Assembly (NCBI GenBank): GCA_963576475.1
Contig: OY754982.1
Coordinates: 258,001-322,000 of the forward strand
Length of the DNA: 64,000 nucleotides
Source of the DNA: Molanna angustata
Taxonomy: Eukaryota > Arthropoda > Insecta > Trichoptera > Molannidae
Reading direction: 5' to 3'
A program made the translations under genes and the position numbers. Positions within the stretch are counted from its first letter, which is position 1. The number at the start of each line of letters is the position of its first letter. The notes beneath the pieces were generated by a model. That model was not told where the DNA came from, did not search any database, and saw only the letters and a program-made list of their open reading frames with translations. This document shows, piece after piece, positions 55,360-64,000 of the stretch.

Positions 55360-55545
55360 GAATATATAGAACTTTCAAATCTACGTTGATAAGGGAACTC
55401 AATAAGAAGGCATAATTGGTGAACGTTGCGCAAGCGCATAAAGTGATCACGTAAACCAGCCGATGATAGGTCGTAAGCCCTCTATATGCCTTGAGTTTCG
55501 ATTCTTCTATAATATTCCAACTTCGTCTCTATTGAGATGTTAAAA
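55360..55545 (-). repeat. Interspersed repeat family R3, partial copy
   Basis: The - strand carries GAGACGAAGTTGGAATATTA, a TTACGACCTATCATCGGCTG-like stretch and TTTATGCGCTTGCGCAACG, as in 23930-24100 and 60480-60660. The second half of the family is missing. Confidence 0.75.
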
Positions 55546-55619
55546 ATTTCAATTTCTACGTACCATTTAATTATTTTCGATTGATTTAAGAATAGGTAAT
55601 GCTATGGATATTTAAAAAA

Positions 55620-55715
55620 ATAATAATATGTCCTTGTAACAATTTAATATAGGTACATCCTCATAAATTCCCTTGATTAAGCATACTTGTGCTATCGATG
55701 AACGAAATCGGTATT
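55620..55715 (-). repeat. SINE family S1, tail only
   Basis: The - strand shows AATACCGATTTCGTTCATCG and a GCACAAGTATGCTTAATC stretch, then GTTACAAGGACATATTATT, matching the S1 body. The tRNA head is lost. Confidence 0.6.
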
Positions 55716-56135
55716 AAAATAAACATCGTTAAAAAATAAAATCATTATTTAGTTTTTCTTTGAGTTAATCTGTTCGTATCTTAACTGTCTTTTTAAAAGT
55801 TTTTAATATTTTCTTGAAAACTTTGTGCGTCGTGTCATTTAATATATTTTTATTTTGAATGTGGAAACAGCAAATATCATAAAACCGGAAATTATGAAAC
55901 CAGAACTTTTTTAATGCCTCTGACGAAGATAAAAAAAAACGATTCGAAAAATAAAACAAATGAAGATAATTAAAAATATTTTGGTATTTATATTTTATTA
56001 TATACCAAGAAGAAGAAGAAGTTACCTAATTATTTATTTTTTACAGATTTCTTTTCACTCTTAGTTAGTCATTTAATTTTAACTAGTAATCATTCGGAGG
56101 TCAAAATTAGAAAAATTTAATGTTTGAAAAGGCAC
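55716..56135. other. No recognised feature
   Basis: AT-rich spacer. Confidence 0.5.
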
Positions 56136-56137
56136 TA

Positions 56138-56195
56138 GAACTGGGGGGCAAGTCTGGTCCAACTGGCGAAATCAAAACCCTCGTGATTGTAGGAA
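56138..56195 (+). mobile_element. Foldback MITE family, fragment
   Basis: CTGGGGGGCAAGTCTGGTCC, then AACTGGCGAAATCAAAACCC, one arm of the family described at 300-490. Confidence 0.65.
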
Positions 56196-56343
56196 TGCGT
56201 TTTTCTTTAACATATTCTGTATTTGAATTATATGGAGGTACAACTCCGTTTGACATGGGCAGAATGAAAGAAAAAAATATACGGTTTGTCATTAAATATT
56301 TTTTTATTTAATTTATAGTAATTCACAGTAGGTAGCCAAACAC

Positions 56344-56653
56344 TAGTGACGAACAAATGCAAGACCAAGACCAGGGTAATCTTGGTCATGCACACTTGGT
56401 CAAGGTCTTATAAGTCTTGCAACTTTTACAAAAAAAATATATAATTGAATATTAAAATTCAGTAATTACAATGAAAAACGACAGTTAACACTGTATTATA
56501 GTATATTGTCAATAGTACCTACGTAGTTCATTCCTTGCTTTTTAGCTAAAAGTAAATATGTTTATAAATGTTTCAGACCGCAAACTGACGATTTAATCTT
56601 GTAAAACTTTTGGTCTTGGTCTTGCGTGACTGCAAGAATTTTTCTCATCACTA
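56344..56653. mobile_element. 310-bp hAT-like MITE
   Basis: CCAAACAC at 56336-56343 is repeated at 56654-56661, the 8-bp duplication typical of hAT elements. The ends TAGTGACGAACAAATGCAAG and, on the other strand, TAGTGATGAGAAAAATTCTT, are imperfect inverted repeats, followed inward on both sides by TTGCAAGAC/GGTCTTG words. No coding capacity. Confidence 0.85.
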
Positions 56654-56879
56654 CCAAACACTCAAGTATTAACTTATGAAATAACAAAATAGTTGTTTTA
56701 CTTTGAAAAAATAAAAATATCAAATAAGAAACTAGACGGGAAAAAGTTGGTACCTACATAAGTAAAAAAACGTCGTGGATAAATTCAAGACAAATAAATA
56801 AATAAAATATGCAGTATCCGTCGATTTGATGAGATAAAAATACCCTCTTGATAAAACTCTATTAGAAAATTGTCAAAAA

Positions 56880-57173
56880 TTAGAATCTCTCAGCTTCGCT
56901 TGTTTGAATATTTCCTTGAATTCCTCCTGTTTTTTCTTTGGATTCAACTGCATTGAGTGACTGTGTGTTCAATCTTGTATCTGGCATCGTCCTGTTTCCT
57001 TTGGAGTTTATGACGAATTTAAATAGATCAGTTTTGTGGTGAAGAATGGCGCTGACTATGATTCCAATTATTCCACCAGATACCATCATCCATTTGATGA
57101 CTCCAACTATACGAAGTGGTATAAACAGTTGATGTTTCAACATATTGACGTACGTCTTATTCATAGCCAACCC
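56880..57173 (-). CDS. SNMP-like gene, last exon (membrane helix and cytosolic tail)
   Basis: Acceptor TTTTCAG at 57175-57174, phase 0. Encodes GLAMNKTYVNMLKHQLFIPL, then RIVGVIKWMMVSGGIIGIIV and SAILHHKTD, and a 45-residue hydrophilic tail ending AERF. Stop at 56880-56882. Confidence 0.88.
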   Translation of the reverse strand, partial: GLAMNKTYVNMLKHQLFIPLRIVGVIKWMMVSGGIIGIIVSAILHHKTDLFKFVINSKGNRTMPDTRLNTQSLNAVESKEKTGGIQGNIQTSEAERF

Positions 57174-60100
57174 CTGAAAAAATAATAATCAATCTATATT
57201 TATAAATCTTAATGTTTGTATGCTTGTCTGGTTATATGTATGGTATGCGCTCCTAAACACTTAATCTGATTGCAATGAATGTCTTCTTTATTGTGTAAGT
57301 ATTAGGTCATTTGACCCGTGAAGTTGGAAATTCCTGGGAGAAGGTCCAACTGCTCTTCCATATCTTTGCAGGTTTTCCGTGTAGTCGTCTGTTGTTGGAT
57401 ATTCCATAATTCAATTCACAATTTTTATAATTCCACTGTCGTCCATCAAACGACAACAGTCATCATGTTTCAAGAACGATGTTCTCTTCCTCAGGACACT
57501 TTGTATTCTAGTTAGCATCAAATGAATGATTTTTCTAAATATTGCATACAAGAAACAAAAAATTTTGGAAATTAGAAAAAATGTCAATTTAAAGAAGTCG
57601 ATAGTTAATAATTAAATTAATTTCATAAATAACTCACTCTTAAAAAAAATTCCGTCATGATATAATATTTTCTAAATTTATGTCTAATTTATTTTGTATA
57701 AATAATGGTTTCTTGCATATTTCCCTAACTCTCCTTACCCCTTCCATTCTCTCCCTCCTTCTGCTTAATACCTATTGTTCGCTGTGTTCACGATTATAGT
57801 ATATTAAATTGTTTTGCTTATTGTTAACTAGTACACGACGTGTCCTGAGGAAGATAACATCGTTCTTGAAACATGTTGACTGTTGTCAAATAAAGTGGTG
57901 TATACAAAGTAATTTATTTCTTGTTATTTATTAATGATGGAGCCACAAAGTTATTTCGCATTAGACGGTGTAAGCTTTTTTATTTATTTAATATTTCACA
58001 AAGGAATTTATCGAAAATGATCGACATAGGAATACGAACATAGATGTAATTTGACTTTTTCTCTGAAGGGATAGATGAGACGGTAGGATCTAAAGGGAGG
58101 TAGGAGGTATTTTAAAAGACGAGAGGTACTAAAAAGACGGGAGGGACATAGATTGCCGGGTTTCGTTAATAAATCTATAAAAAATTGTATCTGTAAAAAT
58201 ATATCAAAAAATACCTTCCAGCAATATTCGTCTTATTTGTGTGATAACTTGTATACTTGTACTACGTGGTAGGTACGTTTAGTTTGATGAGTATTTCATT
58301 GAATTTCTCTAATGAATCCTATTTTTAACCGACTTACAAAACGGAGGTTATCAATGTGAATTTGTTTGTATGTAAGTTACCTGAGTCGAATATGGCCACA
58401 CACCATTATTTCTAAAACGAATCAATTTTTCCAGCTGAATTCGACGTTCATAGAGGGGTAGGCATGGGTCGTAACGAGCAAACCTGCGCCCTTCCAGCAA
58501 ATATAACATAATAGCGTAGAGTTCGTTGAAGTGAAAGGCTACGTCGCCTTTACAAAAGGAAATTTTGTTTTGTAATTCTGTTGTTTTTCGATTCAAATAT
58601 TATATGTATATTCACATTATCATGCAGTGCTACTAGTACACTATATAGTATATTTTGAACATAATTTCCCCAGACCCTCAAAAGATATGTCTTTGAAATA
58701 AATAACAGTTTATATTTACATACATCTTATTATATTGCATGAGTTTTTTGAAATTCGAATTTGTTGGATAATTTTCATGTAAAATTAGTTTTAGTGAAAC
58801 CCTTCTTTATTTTTGTATTGTTATTAAAATAATTGCAAGGCATTAAAAGAAAATTTTTACTTCAATATATAGAGAATATTTCCGCATTTTCCATTTTTTA
58901 TTTGAAATATTTTGATTATTTTAATACCCTTGCTCTAATGATCGACGAAGTTTTTATTTTGTAGAATTCCATTATAAGTTATATCTTTAATTAAAAGTAA
59001 ACCACTTTTTAATTCTACATGAATTCATGTAGAATAAAAAAGTGGTTTACTTTAATTATAGATATAACTCTTGCTCTATTTTTCTCTATTATATGGAAGC
59101 TTAAAAAAGTACCCTTAAGAGTCAAATTATAACTTTAATTGCCCCCCCATGCATCAAAAACTGTAAAATATGTCACTTAACCTTAAGGTGGCGATTTTTT
59201 TTTTTATTTTATTTATTTTGGATATCCAACAGTACAGTAGAATATAATAACATAGTATGATATTAAGAACAATGTAAAAAACAGTAAATGATAGACAACG
59301 GTACATAATAACAGGACATCATATCAAGTGATATGATGTCAAAATTTTACATACAATTCGATCCATGGCATGTATGTTATGTTCAGCGGCAAATTTTAAT
59401 CGCGTTGTCCAATTTTAATGATTCATTTTTTCATTAGGAATGGGGTATTTTCCAATCATTCCCATATCAACTTGGTCAGGATCTGACGATATTATCTATG
59501 ACGGAATCATCAAAAACTGAATTTTGCAAAGAAAAATCAGCGATAATTCTTTACCACGATGTCCAAATCAAATGATTACTTTTTCATTAGAAACTTATTA
59601 CTTCTGAGATGGTTCCATATGAACTAACATAAGGGATATGATGATGGGAATTATGATAAATTATGAAACTCGTCAATTTGCGAATGATTTGCGTATTATT
59701 TTATAAGTAGGTTTTATGAAAGATAATATTAATACATACATGCATACCATCACGCCCTGTACCTCATGGAGCAAGTAGAGAGAACTCAACGGCACATTTT
59801 TTTCTATCTCGATACATATTCATTTTGATTGATGAAAAGTGATTTGATGTAAATAAATATGTTGCAAAATATTTTATTAATAAATTAAGTTATTTCTTTT
59901 TTTATCATAAACTTTGTTGTGTTAGGTGTAAAATAAACGTGTTTATACCAAATTAGGCCATTATTTTATGCTTATCGATGCAATTTTATTTTATATGAAA
60001 GATTTTTTCAAAAGTTATATGCATGTTTTGTTTCAAATAGATATCTAATCTTTCCTGTAGAAACTAAGAAGACTGATGGAATAGCAAATAAGACGAAAAT

Positions 60101-63100
60101 AAGAATAGAACGAGATAGACAAATACATTCGTTGGTTCCTACCTACTGACTAATAATCTAATATTTACATTTAATTTTACATTATAAATTTATCCCTTGG
60201 GATGAATTTATACAGAAATAAAATAGAGGTAGATATTTAAGTATGAGTATGAGAGTTTTAACTTGGATAAAAAATATAATAGACAACTCACAAAAAATAT
60301 TAAAGGTACAATTTTAAATACGAGAAAATTGAATAATTCAAACAAGATTGTATCATTTTTTCCCTTGTTAATTTTGTAGTTTTTTTTGTAATTTAATTAA
60401 TAACGAATTCATCTCAAATGATTAACAAAATAAACTATTACCTACAGATGATATTTTTACTGGCAAACTTTTTAACATCTCAATAGAACGAAGTTGTGAT
60501 ATAATACAAGAACCAGGAACTCAAGGCACCTACAAGGCTTACGACCTGTCATCGGCTGGTTTACGTGATCATTTTATGCGCTTTCGCAACGTTCGCCAAT
60601 TATGCCTTCTTTTTGAGTTCCCTTATTAATGTTATTTTTGAAAGTTCTACATTATTACTATTCCCATCTATTTAGTAACGAAAAAACCTTTTTGTAACGC
60701 CATCTATTGAGAAATTAGTTTAATTGTAAACAATGAAAGCAACAGTCCTTATAAATGAGGTGACGGTGTCTCGCACAGATGTCACCCCTGAACTGCGCCA
60801 GAAATATAATTTCATTGTTGGCTTGTTTACCTACTTGTACCAATGTGTATGCAAATCGAATATTTTTTTAATTGCATATACGTAAACATTGGATCCTAAA
60901 AAATCCAATGATTGCAATCCAATATCTTAAGATGTTATAGAACTCCATAAGATTATTATATCCACGATATGGGTAAACATGGATGGTTTTGATTCCCCCT
61001 GTTGACCAGACTTGCCCTCTAGACGTTTTCAGTTGTTGTCAAGGCGACCCATTTGAAAGGTATTCGATTGCTAAAGAAAAACTTAAATAAAGCTTTAGTA
61101 ATTAAGCTATAAAAATACTAATGATAAAATTCTCTAATGATAAAATTCGTTTTGTAATCAATGTATAATCTGTTATTATTGTGTATTGTGTATTTTGTAT
61201 CCGTTTTCTTTTAATAAATAAATAAATAAAATCATCGGTTCTAGAAAATTTATAAGGATTATTAAAAATAATAAAATTTACCTCTTCTGCCCATAAAACA
61301 GGAATCAACGTGTTCGGTAAATTCTTGAATTGTTCTAATTTGTCAATTTTGGGTAACCATAAATTAAACTGGAGACGTTTCTTTGCGAGCAATGGTGTTC
61401 CGGAAATCTGGAAAAAATATTCATTGTTATGTGAACAAATCATAAATAAACTCAGAATATCTGAACTCTAAAGGTCAATAAGTCTGATTAGAATATTTTT
61501 TCACATCCACAGCTTAAAACACAATTTGTGTTTTATAAATATTTAATAACTGCATCTTGCATTTTCTCCTCACTAATTTTTTTCCTCATAGCAGACCGTG
61601 TTGCAAAGTTGAAATGGCAGTGGGCAGGGCATGTTGCAAGACAGGGTACCGAAAGGTGGACAACCAAAATGGAGACCGTGGGAAAATAAAATACCGGTAG
61701 GGCGACCACAAAAAAGATGGGTCGACGATATCACAACATGGGTTGCGGAAAGGGTTGGCTGGGGGAAGCACAGGTCAGAGAGAGATGGAGTTCATTGGAG
61801 GAGGCCTACATCCAGCAGTGGAGAGATGGCTAACAAAGAAGAAGAAGAAATTTTATCCAGGACGCCGATACAAATGATCAATTAATTGCCAAGTGTATGT
61901 ATGTACATAAGTATGTATGGAATTTAGTGTAACAACGATGTTTTTTTTAAATGAATATGTCCTTGTTAAACAAATACATATACATCTTCCTACATTCCCT
62001 AAATTAAGCATTAATGCTTGTGCTATAGGTGAACGAATTCGGTCGAGGCAGGATTCGAACTCACGACCACTGGATTACTAGCCCAGCGCACTAACCGCTC
62101 TGCCATCCAAAAAGCAAACACATAAGGAATAATAAGTGTTAAAATATACAAACTGGTTCAAAATCAATGTAGATTCCATGGTCCTCTAAGTTTGGTCGTA
62201 GTCCCTTGACTGTGTCCTGAACCTTGGGATCGGCTTTGAGGAAGTGTGGCATAGAGGCTGTGAAGGGAGCCTTCAGGCATTTGTAGAGGTCCATCAGACC
62301 CTTGGCTGGACACTTATCTGGACCGTCACAGAAACATTGGTTTTGTGGCTCATTGGCCAGGTCACCCAGATCTGCCACATATCGATTTGTTCGAATACCT
62401 GAATAGGCAGATTTACGTTCATACAAGGCGCCGATGGATCTAAAAATCGATTCAATTTTTCAACTCAGAAGTCAATTATATTTTTTTAGACAAATTTAAT
62501 GTCTCAATATTTCAATTTTCTACATTTATAAGAGAACCAGGAAACCGCTTCGTCTCTATTTAGGTATTAAATTTGTCAAAATATATATTATTAATTATTA
62601 TGCACCAATTTTTACTCTCCACACTATGGAATAGGGGAGAGTCATGATTTCACAATTTTTAAGCGTATTTTATATTCATGCATAACATCACACCGTGTCC
62701 TTCGTGAAGTAAACATAAATAATCGAAAACATTTATATTCTGGGGGCAAGTCCCGTCAAACGGTGAAATCAAAACCTTCACGATCACCCGTGTCAAGGAT
62801 ATAATTTTCGATAGTATAGAGCTCCACATGATAATTATATCCATGATATTGGTTCACAAAAGGGTTTTCATTTCTCTGTTTGACCAGATTTTCCCCCCGG
62901 CTGACTTATATACATTCACCACTTCTCAAACAACCAAGAGAAGTTGGAGAATTAAGAACCTACCTAATACCTAATTCTTGTCTTAATGGTGACATAATTT
63001 TGATGATTACTTCGGCATCCAATAAACCTATCAATTCATGTATTAACTTACTATACCTGCATATTTCCGGAGTGAAGGACAGTAATTGGTCCTTTTCAGT

Positions 63101-63271
63101 GAGAAATGGTGGAAAAACTGTTGCATCTGTTCCTACAAAATCGTTGCATTCCGGACCATTCCAAATTGACTGAGACGGTTCTCCATCGTACTCAATGACC
63201 TTACCAACATCCATTACATTCTTTTTGCCACGAAACACCTTGTATTTTGGCACAGATATCGTCCCATTTTG
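56880..63271 (-). CDS. SNMP/CD36-family membrane receptor, last four exons (5' part outside the window)
   Basis: CD36-type proteins have a large extracellular loop between two membrane helices and take up lipids; insect SNMP members serve pheromone-sensing neurons (family knowledge). Four exons of 215, 286, 126 and 294 nt join in frame into 306 codons plus stop. Seen in order: IWNGPECNDFVGTDATVFPP, FTPEICRSIGALYE, CFCDGPDKCPAKGLMDLYKC with the clustered loop cysteines, ASMPHFLKADPKVQ, DFEPISGTPLLAKKRLQFNL, LPNTLIPVLWAEEGL, and a C-terminal membrane helix from IVGVIKWMMVSGGIIGIIVS. All introns are GT...AG. The spacing GTDxTxFPP...PEICRSI and PHFLxADP fits SNMPs better than croquemort-like scavengers, but SNMP1, SNMP2 or SNMP3 cannot be told apart by eye. 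Convergent with the UGT. Confidence 0.88.
57174..57424. other. SNMP-like last intron, right part
   Basis: Contains TATGCGCTCCTAAACACTTA followed by ATCTGATTGCAATG, a word seen in lepidopteran LINE or Helitron tails. No gene. Confidence 0.35.
57425..57965. mobile_element. Foldback element F4 with hammerhead-like core
   Basis: Arms at about 57440-57515 and 57835-57900 are reverse complements around a 320-base unique centre. The + strand right arm reads CTGAGGA (57845), A, a hairpin, GAAAC (57868), AT, GTT, GAC. The right flank GATGGAGCCACAAAGTTATT also occurs, inverted, at the left end of F1, so F1 and F4 belong to one family. Boundaries are approximate, and no target duplication was found. 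Confidence 0.65.
57966..58330. other. SNMP-like intron, no further feature
   Basis: AT-rich sequence. Confidence 0.5.
58330..58600. repeat. Repeat starting ACCGACTTACAAAACGGAGG
   Basis: Begins with the ACCGACTTxxAAAxxGGAGG word that heads a common lepidopteran repeat. The - strand has an open frame of 81 codons (ARYDPCLPLYERRIQLEKLI), which I cannot assign. It may be repeat-derived coding scrap. Confidence 0.35.
58601..58960. other. SNMP-like intron, no further feature
   Basis: AT-rich sequence. Confidence 0.5.
58975..59072. repeat. Perfect hairpin, about 45-bp arms
   Basis: AAGTTATATCTTTAATTAAA through ACTTTTTAATTCTACATG pairs with CATGTAGAATAAAAAAGTGG through TTAATTATAGATATAACT. The centre is GAATTC. 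A nearby GTAGAATTCCATTATA also occurs at 34836. MITE-like. Confidence 0.65.
59075..59740. other. SNMP-like intron, no further feature
   Basis: Contains a small TGATATGATGTC palindrome near 59320. No gene recognised. Confidence 0.45.
59745..59835 (-). repeat. LINE 3' end (YASETW family)
   Basis: Reverse complement carries AATGTGCCGTTGAGTTCTCT and GGGCGTGATGGTATGCATG, the non-coding 3' end found at 2436 and 18420. Confidence 0.6.
59840..60475. other. SNMP-like intron, no further feature
   Basis: AT-rich sequence. Confidence 0.5.
60480..60905 (+). repeat. Interspersed repeat family R3, copy 2
   Basis: CAATAGAACGAAGTTGTGAT, CCTGTCATCGGCTGGTTTAC, CCTTTTTGTAACGCCATCTA, GTAAACAATGAAAGCAACAG and TGAACTGCGCCAGAAATATA. 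Lacks the LINE tail seen in copy 1, so it approximates the intact form. Confidence 0.75.
60930..61022 (+). mobile_element. Foldback MITE family, single arm
   Basis: TTATAGAACTCCATAAGATT, TATCCACGATATGGGTAAAC, GGTTTTGATTCCCCCTG and CCAGACTTGCCCTCTAG. Same arm as at 19235-19322. Confidence 0.65.
61282..61407 (-). CDS. SNMP-like gene, penultimate exon
   Basis: 42 codons in phase 0 at both ends: ISGTPLLAKKRLQFNLWLPK, then IDKLEQFKNLPNTLIPVLWA and EE. Acceptor TTTTTTCCAG, donor GTAAAT. GTPxxAxKRLQ and LPVLWxEE are hallmarks of the CD36 family. Confidence 0.92.
61590..61862 (+). pseudogene. LINE ORF2 extreme C-terminus with GAA tail
   Basis: ADRVAKLKWQWAGHVARQGT in one frame, then a frame slip to PVGRPQKRWVDDITTWVAER and HWRRPTSSSGEMANKEEEE. 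Same family as 20121-20507. A GAAGAAGAAGAA tail follows. 5'-truncated. Confidence 0.8.
61938..62110 (-). repeat. tRNA-headed SINE family S1
   Basis: The - strand begins TGGCAGAGCGGTTAGTGCG (A box), has CTGGGCTAGTAATCCAGTGG and GTGAGTTCGAATCCTGCCTC (B box), then GAATTCGTTCACCTATAGCA and AACAAGGACATATTCATTT. The best match to the copy at 13238. Confidence 0.85.
62154..62439 (-). CDS. SNMP-like gene, third exon from the end
   Basis: Acceptor CGATTTTTAG, donor GTTTGT. Completes Arg and encodes SIGALYERKSAYSGIRTNRY, ADLGDLANEPQNQCFCDGPD, KCPAKGLMDLYKCLKAPF, MPHFLKADP and HGIYIDFEP. Contains four cysteines of the disulfide-bonded loop. Confidence 0.93.
62440..62734. other. SNMP-like intron, right part
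   Basis: AT-rich intron sequence with a GTCCTTCGTGAAGTAAACAT stretch near 62697 that resembles LINE ends. Nothing else. Confidence 0.4.
62735..62905. mobile_element. Foldback MITE family, complete but diverged copy
   Basis: CTGGGGGCAAGTCCCGTCAA, GGTGAAATCAAAACCTTCAC and the inverse TTTGACCAGATTTTCCCCCC enclose two arms with a centre near 62818. TTATAT lies close to both ends. A second complete example of the family at 300-490. Confidence 0.7.
63057..63271 (-). CDS. SNMP-like gene, fourth exon from the end
   Basis: Acceptor TATTTTTCAG, donor GTATAG. 71 codons plus two bases: QNGTISVPKYKVFRGKKNVM, VGKVIEYDGEPSQSIWNGPE, CNDFVGTDATVFPPFLTEKD and QLLSFTPEICR. Typical of the mid-ectodomain of SNMP proteins. 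Confidence 0.92.
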
Positions 63272-63588
63272 CTGAAAAATACAGTCACCAATATTATACG
63301 ACAATAATCAAACATTTTAATAAAACGCAAAATTGTAACAACTTTGGGATATTTGTATACATATATATTTTGGATCAATTACAAACCTAATACAAAAATG
63401 GGTACACTTTATCTTTTTTTAATTTATTTATATATATTTATTTTATTACATATATTTGTACAGGATCTAACGCATTTATCAACTTAATATATGTTTGTTT
63501 GTTTATAACCTCGACTTAAGGTACAAAATACAAAAAGTCGAGATGAGGGAATAAAGTAGCAGCTCAAAAAACAGTTATATCATTTAAA
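63272..63588. other. SNMP-like intron at the right edge
   Basis: AT-rich intron sequence. The upstream exons of the gene were not found before the window ends. Confidence 0.5.
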
Positions 63589-63589
63589 A

Positions 63590-64000
63590 ACGAGTGGGTT
63601 GTGGCCAACGCTAAGCTCCTCACTAACAAGTCATTCTATAAATTATTCAAATTTTGTATGAAAAATATTCAGCATTTTCATGAAATGAGTAGTTAAATTA
63701 TTTTTTATTTAAATCTTTTATTATGAAAACTTGATAACTCTTCAATGCCATTTTATGGAAATGATGTGCCTTTTTACCAATTTGAAAATAAAAACTTGGG
63801 GTCACTTTGAAATATTTGACAGTTAAAAAAATTGAGAAGTATATTATATATCGTTCAAAATCTAGTGAGGTCTAAGCGAGTATTAGATTTAGATACCTAT
63901 ACATATTTGAGAAATTTGAAAAGAATGGAATCGCCGTACATAGCACACAGAACATAGCACACACACACAGATACATTGTGATGAAACTTTCTGAATACAA
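63590..64000 (+). repeat. Interspersed repeat family R2, copy 3 (cut by the window edge)
   Basis: AACGAGTGGGTTGTGGCCAA, CTCACTAACAAGTCATTCTA, AGCATTTTCATGAAATGAG, CTTCAATGCCATTTTATGG, AACTTGGGGTCACTTTG and ACACAGATACATTGTGATGA. Same landmarks as 21181-22060 and 54735-55300. Confidence 0.75.

Noticed and set aside
58351..58596. 81-codon - strand frame as a missing SNMP exon
   Set aside because: Flanking SNMP exons join in phase without it, its sequence does not match the CD36 family, and it starts at a repeat-like ACCGACTT word.

Overview
The window looks like nuclear DNA of an insect, most probably a moth or butterfly. It is AT-rich and intron-rich. It carries a five-exon UDP-glycosyltransferase of insect type and the 3' half of a CD36/SNMP-type receptor gene. 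It also shows GT...AG introns, tRNA-headed SINEs, BEL/Pao and pogo elements, and many short words of the TAGGTACCTA type that are common in lepidopteran DNA. Only two host genes could be supported; nearly everything else is repeats.

Layout. 1-2750: interspersed repeats, a TG microsatellite and two decayed non-LTR retrotransposon ends. 2754-12661: one satellite array of about 68 nearly identical 131-bp units, interrupted once by a 5'-truncated non-LTR retrotransposon (4824-5842). 12662-18810: SINEs, repeat copies and LINE fragments. 18811-43786: the UGT gene on the + strand, 520 codons spread over 25 kb. Its introns hold LINE fragments with target-site duplications (TSDs), MITEs, a degenerate pogo element, a 42-bp minisatellite, SINEs and a young BEL/Pao retrotransposon (35525-42106) in antisense orientation. 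43787-56879: the intergenic stretch, with a long foldback element, LINE ends, a TTTA tract and a structurally complete pogo-type transposon (51164-54614). The pogo transposase frame is open, but the second catalytic Asp reads as Val. 56880-63271: the last four exons of an SNMP/CD36-like gene on the - strand, convergent with the UGT; its 5' part lies beyond the right edge. 63272-64000: another repeat copy.

The two genes belong to classes often linked to xenobiotic or odorant handling (UGT: conjugation; SNMP/CD36: lipid or pheromone uptake at membranes). Nothing in the sequence shows that they work together.

The observations most worth a second look are these. Four foldback insertions share a hammerhead-ribozyme-like core, three of them with 11-14 bp TSDs. 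The pogo transposase has a substituted catalytic residue. The satellite is extremely homogeneous. The BEL element has LTRs identical by eye and sits inside a host intron. Exon joins, copy counts and identity statements were made by eye; no alignment or database search was run.
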